Part shown: piece after piece, positions 17,635 to 26,137 of the stretch
Position numbering within the stretch: the first letter of the stretch is position 1
Layout: every line of letters begins with the position of its first letter
From: RHKX01 sp963823565
GTDB taxonomy: Bacteria; Actinomycetota; Thermoleophilia; Solirubrobacterales; 70-9
Direction: 5' to 3'
DNA length: 64,000 bases
Assembly: GCA_963823565.1 (NCBI GenBank)
Contig: CAWGLR010000003.1
Span: 1,302,001-1,366,000, forward strand
Translations under genes and position numbers: made by a program
Notes under the pieces: generated by a model
Seen by the model: only the letters and a program-made list of their open reading frames with translations
Told to the model about the DNA's origin: nothing
The model's database searches: none

Positions 17635-18335
17635 TCAGAACTTGAAGGTTGGGTGGCCGGCTGCACGCGCCGAGCCACCGCGTGCCTCCTCGCCTGCCGC
17701 ACGTAGATGACGGTGGCGGCGACCGCCATCAGGACGCCGACCGAGAACCCGATCCTGAGGATCAGCCAGTCGAAGACCATCGACCAGAAGATGCCGCCCA
17801 TGATCAGGAAGACCGCGATCCTGCCGATCCAGTTGATCTCGATGTCGGCCCCGTGCCGAAGGCCGTAGTAGGAGAGGCCGAGGGTCGTGACCTCGCGCAG
17901 CGCGAGCAGCGCGATCGCCCACCGCGGCAGCAGCTCGAAGTGCCAGCAGACGACTGCGCCGCTGAGGATCGTCAGCCGGTCGACGACCGGATCGAGGAGC
18001 GCACCCATCCGCGAGTACTGGCCGGTGGCCCGCGCGACGAACCCGTCGAGGAGGTCGCCGAGCGCGATCGCCAGGAAGATGATCGAGGCGGTGGCATCGC
18101 GGCCGTCGCCGGAGTCGAAGGCGATCACGCAGAACACCGGGATCGCGGCCAGGCGGACGTAGCCGATCAGGTTCGGGATCGTGAAGGGGCGCAGGGGCTG
18201 CCCGGCGCGGGTCTGCACCGGCTCGGGGCCGGATCTGTCGAGCCCCATCAGGCGGCGCCGGGAGAGCCGCTCGCGAACGGTCGACCCCGGCCGCTCGCCG
18301 GTCGCCTCGCGCCGCTCGCCGGCCCGGTCCGCCAC
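17631..18335 (-). CDS. CDP-alcohol phosphatidyltransferase family protein (234 aa)
   Basis: Membrane enzyme that joins a CDP-activated lipid to an alcohol such as glycerol-3-phosphate or inositol phosphate. The catalytic signature D-x2-D-G-x2-A-R-x-G-x3-D-x3-D is complete in the segment Asp-Leu-Leu-Asp-Gly-Phe-Val-Ala-Arg through Asp-Pro-Val-Val-Asp-Arg (about 111-137). Several hydrophobic segments follow. PgsA (phosphatidylglycerophosphate synthase) is the likeliest relative, but the acceptor cannot be told. The GTG start is 2 bp from the proS stop; Met30 (Met-Gly-Leu-Asp) is an alternative start. Confidence 0.84.
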   Translation of the reverse strand: MADRAGERREATGERPGSTVRERLSRRRLMGLDRSGPEPVQTRAGQPLRPFTIPNLIGYVRLAAIPVFCVIAFDSGDGRDATASIIFLAIALGDLLDGFVARATGQYSRMGALLDPVVDRLTILSGAVVCWHFELLPRWAIALLALREVTTLGLSYYGLRHGADIEINWIGRIAVFLIMGGIFWSMVFDWLILRIGFSVGVLMAVAATVIYVRQARRHAVARRVQPATQPSSSD

Positions 18336-18337
18336 GC

Positions 18338-20026
18338 CTACTCGATGCCCTCGAGCGCCCGCCGAGCTCCTTCGGCGATTCCGTCGAGGGGGATGCTCTC
18401 CTCCGCGCCCGTCGCCCGCACCTGGGCCTCGGTGACGCCTTCGGCGACCCCGCGGCGCCCGATCGTCAGACGCAGCGGGCAGCCGACCAGCTCAGCGTCG
18501 GTGAGCTTCTCGCCGGTGCCGGCGCCGGGGCGGTCGTCGAGCACGGTCTCGATCCCCGCGGCGAGCAGGGCCTCGTAGGCGGCGCCGGCGACCTCGGCGA
18601 CCTCGTCCCCGCCCTTGCCGAGCGCGACCAGGTGGACGCTCCAGGGTGCGATCGCGGGCGGCCAGACAATGCCCTTCTCGTCGGCGCGCTGCTCGACCGC
18701 GGCGGCGACGATCCGCGCCGGGCCGATGCCGTAGGAGCCCATCACGATCGGATGCTCTCTGCCGCCCTCGTCGAGGTACGTCGCTCCGAGGGGCACCGAG
18801 TAGCGCGTGCCGAGCTTGAAGATGTTGCCGATCTCGATCGCCGCCTCGATCTCGATCTCGTGGCCGTCCGGCGTCGTGTCGCCCGCCTCGACCGTGCGAA
18901 CGTCGCAGCTCTCGAACCGGAAGTCGCGGCCCGGCTCGACGCCGATCAGGTGCGCGTCGGGCTTGTTCGCGCCGGCGACGAGGCCGGCGCCCCGGATCGC
19001 CTCGTCCATCAGGACCGGCACGTCGGCACCGACCGGGCCGATGAACCCGACCGGCCCGATCGAGGCCTCGATCTCCTCCTCGCGCGCCGGCCGGAACTCG
19101 GCGCCGAGGTGGTTGGTCAGCTTGGTCTCGTTGAGGCGGTGATCGCCGCGGATCAGGACGAGCACGAGCCCGCGGCCCTCGACGACGACCGGCATCGCCT
19201 TGATCAGCGCCCCCGCCGGCACTCCCAGCGTTGCCGAGACGTCCTCGACCGTCACCAGCCCCGGCGTCGGTGTCTCCCGCGGGCTGTCGAGCGGCGGCGG
19301 CAGCTCGACGGGCTTCGGCTCGGCGCTCGCGACCTCGACGTTCGCCGCGTAGCCGGGGGCGAGCGCCACCTCGTCCTCGCCGGCGGCGCACGGCGCCATG
19401 AACTCGTGCGCGTCCGTGCCGCCCATCATCCCGACGTCTGACTTCACCGAGTACCAGCGCAGCCCGCAGCGATCGTAGATCCGCTCGTAGGCGCCGGCCT
19501 GGAGCTCGTAGGAGCAGTCGAGACCCTCCTCGTCGCGATCGAACGAGTAGGCGTCCTTCATCAGGAACTCGCGCGTTCGCAGCACGCCCGCTCGCGGCCG
19601 CGGCTCATCGCGCTCCTTCGTCTGCACCTGGTAGAGCATCAATGGCAGCTCGCGGTAGGAGCGGACCTCGCGGGCGACGTGGTAGGTGAGCGCCTCCTCC
19701 CCGGTCATCGCCAGCACCATCTCGGCCTCGCGGCGATCGCGGAGCTTGAAGAGCTCGGTGATGTCGTAGCGCCCGCTGGTGCGCCAGATCTCGGCGGGCT
19801 GGAGGATCGGCATCGAGACCTCGTGACAGCCGACGGCGTCCATCTCCTCGCGGATGATCGCGACGGTCTTCCTGATCGATCGCTGGCCGGCCGGCAGCCA
19901 GGTCCACAGGCCCGAACCGACCTGCCGCACGAGGCCGGCCCGGACCATCAGCCGGTGCGAGAGCGCCTCCGCGTCGGCGGGCGCGTCCTTGAGCGTCGGC
20001 AGCAGGTACTTCGAGAGGCGGGCCAT
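18338..20026 (-). CDS. proS: Prolyl-tRNA synthetase, bacterial type (562 aa)
   Basis: Class II synthetase charging tRNA-Pro. The aminoacylation core has motif 2 (Arg-Thr-Arg-Glu-Phe-Leu-Met-Lys-Asp near 150) and motif 3 (Gly-Ser-Tyr-Gly-Ile-Gly-Pro-Ala-Arg near 440). A YbaK-like editing insertion (about 225-385) marks the bacterial form. The C-terminal anticodon-binding domain follows (Asp-Asp-Arg-Pro-Gly-Ala-Gly-Thr-Gly-Glu-Lys). The length is that of the family. It is probably co-transcribed with the CDP-alcohol transferase gene downstream. Confidence 0.96.
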   Translation of the reverse strand: MARLSKYLLPTLKDAPADAEALSHRLMVRAGLVRQVGSGLWTWLPAGQRSIRKTVAIIREEMDAVGCHEVSMPILQPAEIWRTSGRYDITELFKLRDRREAEMVLAMTGEEALTYHVAREVRSYRELPLMLYQVQTKERDEPRPRAGVLRTREFLMKDAYSFDRDEEGLDCSYELQAGAYERIYDRCGLRWYSVKSDVGMMGGTDAHEFMAPCAAGEDEVALAPGYAANVEVASAEPKPVELPPPLDSPRETPTPGLVTVEDVSATLGVPAGALIKAMPVVVEGRGLVLVLIRGDHRLNETKLTNHLGAEFRPAREEEIEASIGPVGFIGPVGADVPVLMDEAIRGAGLVAGANKPDAHLIGVEPGRDFRFESCDVRTVEAGDTTPDGHEIEIEAAIEIGNIFKLGTRYSVPLGATYLDEGGREHPIVMGSYGIGPARIVAAAVEQRADEKGIVWPPAIAPWSVHLVALGKGGDEVAEVAGAAYEALLAAGIETVLDDRPGAGTGEKLTDAELVGCPLRLTIGRRGVAEGVTEAQVRATGAEESIPLDGIAEGARRALEGIE

Positions 20027-20063
20027 GCGCGGGCGAGGATATCCGCGGGTCGCGTCGCCGCGG

Positions 20064-20543
20064 CTACCAGGCGTCGATCTCGTAGGTCAGCCAGGTCGAG
20101 GACTCCGCGCCGGTGGAGTCGTAGAGCCGCTGCGCCGTCCGGTTGTCGGGCGCGGTCTCCCAGACCAGCTTCTTGGCGCCGCGCTTGCGGCAGAGGCCGC
20201 GGCACTGCTCGATCAGCCTCCGCCCCACGCCCCCTCCGCGGGCGTCGGGGACCACGTAGAGGTCGTTCATGACCCCGATCCGCGCGGCGTCGAGCGTCTG
20301 CCAGGTCCAGAAGATCGTCGCGAAGCCCACGGGGTCGCCGACGTCGCCGCTCGGCTCGAGGCGGCGGGCGATGATCTGCGATCCCTCTTGGGGGTCCTCG
20401 ATCAGCGCCCGGCACAGGGCGACGAGGCGATCGTCGCGGGGCTCGACGCCGTAGAAGTCGCAGTAGGCCCGCAGCATCGGCATCAGCAGCGGTAGGTCCA
20501 CGACCCGGACCGGCTGGATCTCGACTTCCACCGGCTCCGGCAT
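20064..20543 (-). CDS. GNAT-family N-acetyltransferase (159 aa)
   Basis: A single GNAT domain. The acetyl-CoA-binding motif A is Val-Val-Pro-Asp-Ala-Arg-Gly-Gly-Gly-Val-Gly-Arg-Arg-Leu-Ile near residues 98-112, followed by Trp-Glu-Thr-Ala-Pro-Asp-Asn-Arg-Thr-Ala-Gln-Arg-Leu-Tyr. The acceptor is unknown. I chose the ATG at 20543; an ATG three codons upstream (20552) is equally possible. The much longer frame reaching 21302 is a shadow of ispG. It sits between proS and ispG, all leftward. Confidence 0.86.
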   Translation of the reverse strand: MPEPVEVEIQPVRVVDLPLLMPMLRAYCDFYGVEPRDDRLVALCRALIEDPQEGSQIIARRLEPSGDVGDPVGFATIFWTWQTLDAARIGVMNDLYVVPDARGGGVGRRLIEQCRGLCRKRGAKKLVWETAPDNRTAQRLYDSTGAESSTWLTYEIDAW

Positions 20544-20590
20544 GGCCCCCATCCTATGGCGAGGCGCCGGGGGTGGCTGTCGCGGGGAGG

Positions 20591-21916
20591 CTAGGCGCGC
20601 GTGAACCGGCGCCCCGCCGTCGGCGAGGCGTCCTCGCCGAGCTCGACGCGGCGGGGGCGGGAGGTCGGCTTGAGATCGGCCTCGTCGCCTTCGCCGGCGG
20701 CTTCGCCGCCAGGGGGGGCGGTGATGTCCTCGCCGCGATCGCTCGCGGCCTTCTCCATCGCCGCGATCTTCTCCGGGGTGAGGTCGCCCGCGTTCTCCTC
20801 CTCGATCCTGCGGAGCCACTCGGCGCCCGCCGCCGCCTCCTCGGCGACGAACTCGGTCTTGCCGCGGCCCAGCGAATTGTCGATCTCCTCGAAGAGGGCG
20901 TCGACGAGCTCGGCCTGGGGGATCTTCCGCAGCGGCTTGCCGTGAGCGAAGATGAGGCCCTCGTCCTTGGCGCCGGTGATCCCGAAGTCGGCGTGGGAGG
21001 CCTCGCCGATGCCGTTGACCGCGCAGCCGAGCACTGCGACCTCGATCGGCTCGGCGTAGGACTCGAGGCGCTCCTCGATCTCGGCGACCACCGTGTCCAT
21101 GTCGAACTGGAGCCGCCCGCAGGTCGGGCAGGCGATCAGCACCGGGCCGCGCTCGCGCAGGTGCAGGGCCTTGAGGATCTCCCAGGCGACCTTGACCTCC
21201 TCCTCGGCGTGGAAGGTCGAGAGCGAGATCCGGATCGTGTCGCCGACGCCGTCGGCGAGCAGCGTGCCGAGGCCGACCGAGGACTTGAGCGCGCCCGACC
21301 ACTTCGTCCCCGCCTCGGTGATGCCGAGGTGGATGGGGTACGGGATCTTCTCTGCGAGCAGGCGGTTGGCCGCGATCGTGTTCGGCACGTTGGTCGACTT
21401 GATCGAGACCTTGAAGTCCTCGAAGTCCAGCGACTCCATCAGCTCGACGAACTCGACTGCGGCGGCGACGAGCGCCTCGACGGGAGCCTCGCGCTCGAGC
21501 GCGTGCAGGTGCTTGGGCAGCGATCCGGAGTTGACGCCGATCCGCATCGGTACCTTCGCGGCGGTGGCCCGCTCGGCCACCTCGGCGACCTTGTCTCGGC
21601 CGCCGATGTTGCCCGGGTTGAGCCGGATGCAGTGGGCGCCCGCGTCGATCGCCTTCAGCGCCAGCGTGTGGTTGAAGTGGATGTCGGCGATGACCGGGAT
21701 CGGCGATTCCTTGACGATCGTCCGCAGCGCGTCGGCGTCCTTCTCACGCGGCACCGCGACGCGAACGAGGTCGGCGCCGGCGTCGGCGACCGTGCGGATC
21801 TGCCCCATCGTCGCGGCGAGATTCGCCGTCTCCGTCTTCGTCATCGTCTGCACGGCGACGGGAGCGCCGCCGCCGATCGGGACGCCCCCGACGAAGATCT
21901 GCCGCTTGGATGCCAT
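20591..21916 (-). CDS. ispG: 4-hydroxy-3-methylbut-2-enyl diphosphate synthase (441 aa)
   Basis: Iron-sulfur enzyme of the MEP isoprenoid pathway that converts MEcPP to HMBPP. The TIM barrel is intact; the C-terminal [4Fe-4S] domain supplies Cys-Pro-Thr-Cys-Gly-Arg (near 276) and Gly-Cys-Ala-Val-Asn-Gly-Ile-Gly-Glu (near 310). An Ala/Glu-rich tail of about 60 residues beyond the core is unlike most homologues. With dxr, uppS and cdsA nearby, the window holds much of the route to the bactoprenyl carrier. It is followed leftward by the acetyltransferase gene. Confidence 0.95.
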   Translation of the reverse strand: MASKRQIFVGGVPIGGGAPVAVQTMTKTETANLAATMGQIRTVADAGADLVRVAVPREKDADALRTIVKESPIPVIADIHFNHTLALKAIDAGAHCIRLNPGNIGGRDKVAEVAERATAAKVPMRIGVNSGSLPKHLHALEREAPVEALVAAAVEFVELMESLDFEDFKVSIKSTNVPNTIAANRLLAEKIPYPIHLGITEAGTKWSGALKSSVGLGTLLADGVGDTIRISLSTFHAEEEVKVAWEILKALHLRERGPVLIACPTCGRLQFDMDTVVAEIEERLESYAEPIEVAVLGCAVNGIGEASHADFGITGAKDEGLIFAHGKPLRKIPQAELVDALFEEIDNSLGRGKTEFVAEEAAAGAEWLRRIEEENAGDLTPEKIAAMEKAASDRGEDITAPPGGEAAGEGDEADLKPTSRPRRVELGEDASPTAGRRFTRA

Positions 21917-21995
21917 GCCGACATTGTGACAGCGGCGGGGCTCCCGCCCGCTGTCCCGGTCTCCTACGGGCGCCGTCTGGCGCCCGGGGGCGGGC

Positions 21996-22640
21996 TCAGC
22001 CCTTCATCCGCGGGTCGACGTACACGTCGTCGAGCTCGGCTCCCGCATCTCCCCAGCCGCGCTTGGCGACCAGCCGGATGGCCATCGGCCGCCAGTCCGG
22101 GCCGGTGCCGCCCCGGTCGGGGTCGAGGTCGAGATGGGGCGAGAGGGTCCAGCCCTCGTCGCCCGACACCCTGAAGCTGTCGGACTTGCGGAAGCCGCCC
22201 CAGCGCGACCACGGGTAGGCGACCTCGACGCGGATCGAGGTTCGCTCGCCCGTCGCCCGGACGGGGAACCGGAAGGTCGGATAGCTCTCATCGACGCACA
22301 TCAACGGGCTCGTCGCGTCCGCGCCCTCGGGGAGCGAGAGCATGTTCTCGTCCGGGTCCGGCCGGAGGTCGAACGGGTCGTCGCCGGCGATGCCGGCAGC
22401 GCCGCCATCGAGCTCCCAGCCGGTGGTGGACTCGAAGCTGCCGTTGGGCGCGAGCACGTAGTCGAAGTCGTCGCCGAACGCGAGGAAGGGGTTCTCGATG
22501 AGCGGATCGGTGCAGGAGAGCGATGTCGCGGCGATCGTCTCGACCTCCGACAGCGGTGAGTCATCGCGCGCCGAAGCGGTGGCAGGACCCCCCACGAGCG
22601 CCGCGGCCGAAACCGCCAGCAACACCTTCCATGCCTTCAC
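21996..22640 (-). CDS. Secreted beta-sandwich protein of unknown function (214 aa)
   Basis: The GTG at 22640 has GGAAGGA at good spacing and gives a signal peptide ending near Ala-Ser-Ala-Arg (about residue 24). The mature part begins with an Asp/Glu segment and Ser-Cys-Thr-Asp-Pro-Leu-Ile-Glu-Asn-Pro-Phe-Leu. It continues with Gly/Trp-rich strands (Gly-Trp-Glu-Leu-Asp-Gly-Gly-Ala) and ends Leu-Asp-Asp-Val-Tyr-Val-Asp-Pro-Arg-Met-Lys-Gly. This pattern recalls a family of secreted carbohydrate-binding-like proteins I associate with Solirubrobacterales. Two Cys could form a disulfide. It follows the HD-GYP gene and has its own candidate promoter. Confidence 0.7.
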   Translation of the reverse strand: MKAWKVLLAVSAAALVGGPATASARDDSPLSEVETIAATSLSCTDPLIENPFLAFGDDFDYVLAPNGSFESTTGWELDGGAAGIAGDDPFDLRPDPDENMLSLPEGADATSPLMCVDESYPTFRFPVRATGERTSIRVEVAYPWSRWGGFRKSDSFRVSGDEGWTLSPHLDLDPDRGGTGPDWRPMAIRLVAKRGWGDAGAELDDVYVDPRMKG

Positions 22641-22673
22641 AACTGTCGTTCCTTCCTCGTCGGTTCCGGCGCC

Positions 22674-22701
22674 CTATCCGGGCCGGTCAAGTGCCACTTA
22701 A
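22674..22701 (-). promoter_or_regulatory. Candidate WhiG/FliA-like promoter of the secreted protein gene
   Basis: Minus strand: TTAAGTGG (22694-22701), 12 nt, CCGGATAG (22674-22681). This resembles the sigma28 pattern TAAAGTTT-N11-GCCGATAA, with the same 12-nt spacing as the better candidate at 24183-24210. The match is imperfect, and an overlapping TTGACC could instead serve a sigma70 promoter. Confidence 0.35.
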
Positions 22702-24140
22702 GTGTCCGCGGCGGCGCCGGAACTCTCAATCGTTGATTTGTCCAGCGGGCTTGACCCCGCTGGTACCCTCAACGGCTTTTCGGGGGATTCGTCAGGTTGG
22801 TCATGGGGGCCATCCCCCAGGCAGGACACGAGGGCCTCGACCACGCGGGGGTCGAACTGCGTCCCCGCGTTGGCGCGGAGCTCGGCGACCGCGTCCTCCT
22901 CGGGCATCGCGCGGCGGTAGGGACGGTCGGTCGTCATCGCGTCGAAGGCGTCGCAGCAGAAGACGATCCGGGACTCGATCGGGATCCGCTCGCCGGCGAT
23001 CCCGTCCGGGTAGCCGGAGCCGTCCCAGCGCTCGTGCGACCAGCGGACGACCATGCCGATCTCGCTCATCAGCCCGCCGATCTGGTCGAGCATCCGTTGC
23101 CCCTCGAGCGTGTGGGTCTCCATGATCTCCCACTCGTGGGGCTCGAGCTTGCCCGGCTTGTTGATGATGCTCTTCGAGATCGCGATCTTGCCGACATCGT
23201 GCAGCATCGCCCCGAACTCGACCTTGCGCTGCTGGGAGGGCTTGAGCCCGAGCTCGGCCGCGACGTTGGCGGCGAGGTCCGCGACCTGGCGGGTGTGAAC
23301 GCCCGTGTAGGCGTCGTCGTGGCCGATCACGTTGCTCAGCAGGCGGGCCGTGCCCCTGTACGCGTCGCTGAGCTCGATCAGCGAGTTCAGGCGCTCGCGG
23401 CGGTCGCGCGCGAGGAAGAGGAGCGCGCCGATCATCGGCAGCGTCAGGAGGATGGCCCCCGACCACGCTTCGGCGGCCAGGGCGAACGCGAATCCGACGG
23501 GCGCGAGCATCGTGTCCACGGCGTAGATCCAGGCGCTCTCGAGGAGCTGCTCGCGGACGTCGGCGCCGCCGCTGAGCCACTCGCGAAGACGTGCCGCGAT
23601 CGACTCGCCGGCGAACTGGGAGGCGAGCGCGAGTAAGAGCGTGCCGACCGCCGCGGTGGATGCCGACGGCACGTCCGCGGCGAGGAGGATGAGGACGGGG
23701 CCGAGCGTGAAGGACGAGTCGGCGCAGGCGGTCGCGATCTTGGCCGGGGCCTGCGCCGGCGACCCTCGCCGCTGCGCCCAGGCGAGCAGCGAGCCGGCGG
23801 CGAGCGCGGCCGCTACCACCAGCGGCACTGCCTCCGGGGGAAGGACGAAAAGCGCCGGGACGAACGCCAGCTGGACGGGCGTCGTATGGACCGAGCCGAC
23901 CTCGAAAACGACCCGGGAAGCGATCGCCAGGGCGAGGAAGGCGATGACGGCGTCGGACCAGTCGAATGCGCGGGCTGAATCGAACCCGACCGCGATCGCG
24001 ATCGCGGCGATCAGGAAGATGGCGCCGGTGAGGACCTCACCGCGCAGCTCCGCGCGGTTGAGGCCGCTCGTCTCCCGGGACCGCGACCGGGCCAGCAGGG
24101 CCTGGACGTCGGGGGAGGTTTCTGGATTCAGCTGCAGCAC
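22698..24140 (-). CDS. Membrane protein with C-terminal HD-GYP domain (480 aa)
   Basis: Residues about 35-245 contain roughly eight hydrophobic segments, a membrane sensor-like module. The HD-GYP domain spans about 265-440: His-Asp at 314-315 (Met-Leu-His-Asp-Val-Gly-Lys-Ile-Ala), His343, and the Gly-Tyr-Pro signature at 376-378. HD-GYP domains hydrolyse c-di-GMP. The usual His-His-Glu before the GYP loop is Ser368-His369-Glu370, so one metal ligand is changed and activity may be altered. The start is a GTG at 24140. A WhiG/FliA-like promoter candidate lies 43 nt upstream, which would link it to the RsiG-like gene in c-di-GMP control. Confidence 0.86.
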   Translation of the reverse strand: MLQLNPETSPDVQALLARSRSRETSGLNRAELRGEVLTGAIFLIAAIAIAVGFDSARAFDWSDAVIAFLALAIASRVVFEVGSVHTTPVQLAFVPALFVLPPEAVPLVVAAALAAGSLLAWAQRRGSPAQAPAKIATACADSSFTLGPVLILLAADVPSASTAAVGTLLLALASQFAGESIAARLREWLSGGADVREQLLESAWIYAVDTMLAPVGFAFALAAEAWSGAILLTLPMIGALLFLARDRRERLNSLIELSDAYRGTARLLSNVIGHDDAYTGVHTRQVADLAANVAAELGLKPSQQRKVEFGAMLHDVGKIAISKSIINKPGKLEPHEWEIMETHTLEGQRMLDQIGGLMSEIGMVVRWSHERWDGSGYPDGIAGERIPIESRIVFCCDAFDAMTTDRPYRRAMPEEDAVAELRANAGTQFDPRVVEALVSCLGDGPHDQPDESPEKPLRVPAGSSPLDKSTIESSGAAADT

Positions 24141-24182
24141 GAGGGGGCGTCAGGGATTCACCGGCGGATCCGGCTGCTCTCA

Positions 24183-24210
24183 GGATCGGCCCCCCGGGCC
24201 GAATACTTGA
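24183..24210 (-). promoter_or_regulatory. Candidate WhiG/FliA-like promoter of the HD-GYP gene
   Basis: Minus strand: TCAAGTAT (24203-24210), 12 nt, GCCGATCC (24183-24190). The consensus of FliA/WhiG sigma factors is TAAAGTTT-N11-GCCGATAA; six of eight positions match in each box and the spacer is one longer. No sigma70-type boxes are evident here. The remaining 24141-24276 region shows no gene. Confidence 0.5.
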
Positions 24211-24276
24211 GCGCTTCTCCGTTACCCGGAGGCTACTCCCGCCCCGACCGTCGGGCGGTGGCGGCGGGACCGCGGA

Positions 24277-26079
24277 TCAGCCGCCGTAGAGGGCCTCGAT
24301 CTCGCCCTCGTACTTCTCGGCGATCGGCTTGCGCTTCAGCTTCATCGTCGGGGTGAGCTCGTCCCCGCCCGGCTCCCACTCGTCGCCGAGCAGCTTGAAC
24401 TTCTTGATCTGCTCGACCCGCGAGAGCTTCGCGTTGGCTATGTCGACGGCCTCCTGGACGGCGGCCACCACGCGCTCGTCCTCGGCGAGGGAAGCGACGT
24501 CGGCGGGCTCGACGCCCTGCTTCGCGGCCCACTGCGGCGCGTACTCGGTGTCGAGGACGATCAGCGCCACGTTGTAGGGACGCGCGTCGCCGATCGCGAC
24601 CGCCTGGCCGATCAGCGGGCTCGCCGCCTTCAGATGTGCCTCGATGCCGGCCGGCGACATGTTCTTGCCGGCGGCGTTGATGATCAGCTCCTTCTTGCGG
24701 TCGACGATCCGGAGGTAGCCGTCCGCGTCGAGCTCGCCGATGTCGCCGGTCGACAGCCAGCCCTCCTCGTCGATCGTCTCGGCGGTCTTGTCGGGGAGGT
24801 TGCGGTAGCCGCGCATGATGATCTCGCCCTTGACCTGGACCTCGCCGTCCTCGGCGATCCGGATCTCGACGCCGGGAAGCGGCGGCCCGACCGTGCCGAT
24901 CTTGACCCGGTCCGGCGGGTTGACGGTCGCCCCTCCGCAGGTCTCCGACATCCCCCAGAGCTCGCTGACCGGGATCCCGATCGCGTGGAAGAACTCGAGC
25001 ACCTCGACCGGGGTCGGCGCGGCGCCGGCGTTGACGGCGACCAGCTCGTCGAGGCCGAGGTGGGTGCGGAGGCCCGCGAACATCGCCTCGTCCGCCTGAG
25101 CCGCGGCGGCGGCGATCTCCTCGGGGACCTCCTGCCCGCGCTGCTCGGCGCGGACCTTCTCGATCGCCGCCTGGAGGCCCTTCTGCACGGGCTCGCGCTG
25201 CTCGTCGGGGAGCCCGGCGAGCATCGTCTCGAGCCCCGCCCTGAGCTTCTCCCAGACGCGAGGCACGGCGAAGAACCAGGTTGGCCGGACCTGGGGCAAA
25301 AACTCGATGATCTTGCGCGGGTCGCCGCAGACCGCGACCTGAACCCCCTTGGTCATCGGCAGGTAGTAGTGGGCGCCGCGTTCTGCGATGTGCGCGGCGG
25401 GCAGCCAGGAGATCACCTTCGCGCCCTCCTCGGGGAAGTCGATCAGGTGGTCGATGCTCGCCACGAGGCCGAGCAGGTTGCGGTGGGTCAGCTCCACGCC
25501 CTTGGGCGGTCCGGTGGTGCCGGAGGTATAGATCAGCGTCAGCGTGTCGTCGAGGCCGACCGTGTCGGCCGCCGCGGCGTCGTCGAAGTCGGGATCGAGC
25601 TCGAGCAGCTCCTCGAAGCTCATCGTGCCGCCCTCGCCGTCGAGGACGATCAAGTGCTCGAGCCCCTCGATCTCGGCCTTCTCGAAGGTCTCGAGGAACC
25701 CCTTTTCGACGATCGCCGTCTTGACGCCGGCGTCGCCGCAGACCCAGGCGATCTGCTCCGGCGAAGCCGTCTGGTAGATCGAGAACGGGACGCCCCCGAG
25801 CGTGGAGACGCCGAGGTCGCAGGGGAAGAACTCGATGCGGTTGCTCAGCATCAGGGCGACGGTGTCCCCCTTGCCGACACCGAGCTTGGCGAGGCCGCCG
25901 GCGACGCGACGCGCGTCGCGGCGGAGCTCGTTCCAGGACATCTCCCGCTCCCCCTCGCGCAGGGCGACGGCGTCCCCCAGTCGCTCGACGGTCGCCTGGA
26001 AGGCGCTCGCGAGGTTCGCCGCCTCGGGCTCGCCGCCGGGGCCCCCGCTCGCGTGCCGCTGAGCCGTCGTCGCTTCCAT
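24277..26079 (-). CDS. Long-chain acyl-CoA synthetase (600 aa)
   Basis: AMP-forming ligase that activates fatty acids to acyl-CoA. The P-loop-like motif Leu-Ile-Tyr-Thr-Ser-Gly-Thr-Thr-Gly-Pro-Pro-Lys-Gly-Val is near residues 188-201. The motif Gly-Trp-Leu-Ser-Thr-Gly-Asp-Ile-Gly is near 440, followed by the hinge Asp-Arg-Lys-Lys-Glu and the C-terminal catalytic Lys region (Met-Lys-Leu-Lys-Arg-Lys). The length and the long insertion about 290-330 fit the FadD15 (FACL15) branch. It could feed the WS/DGAT enzyme, though the two genes are 20 kb apart. Confidence 0.93.
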   Translation of the reverse strand: MEATTAQRHASGGPGGEPEAANLASAFQATVERLGDAVALREGEREMSWNELRRDARRVAGGLAKLGVGKGDTVALMLSNRIEFFPCDLGVSTLGGVPFSIYQTASPEQIAWVCGDAGVKTAIVEKGFLETFEKAEIEGLEHLIVLDGEGGTMSFEELLELDPDFDDAAAADTVGLDDTLTLIYTSGTTGPPKGVELTHRNLLGLVASIDHLIDFPEEGAKVISWLPAAHIAERGAHYYLPMTKGVQVAVCGDPRKIIEFLPQVRPTWFFAVPRVWEKLRAGLETMLAGLPDEQREPVQKGLQAAIEKVRAEQRGQEVPEEIAAAAAQADEAMFAGLRTHLGLDELVAVNAGAAPTPVEVLEFFHAIGIPVSELWGMSETCGGATVNPPDRVKIGTVGPPLPGVEIRIAEDGEVQVKGEIIMRGYRNLPDKTAETIDEEGWLSTGDIGELDADGYLRIVDRKKELIINAAGKNMSPAGIEAHLKAASPLIGQAVAIGDARPYNVALIVLDTEYAPQWAAKQGVEPADVASLAEDERVVAAVQEAVDIANAKLSRVEQIKKFKLLGDEWEPGGDELTPTMKLKRKPIAEKYEGEIEALYGG

Positions 26080-26137
26080 CCTCGTCCGCCCTCCTCCAGG
26101 GTTCGCAGGGTTGTTTGAAACCTAGCGCAGAGCAGGG

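Noticed and set aside
24141..24276. c-di-GMP riboswitch upstream of the HD-GYP gene
   Set aside because: The GTTACCCGGAGGCTACTC stretch looked suggestive, but the GEMM core blocks are absent on both strands.
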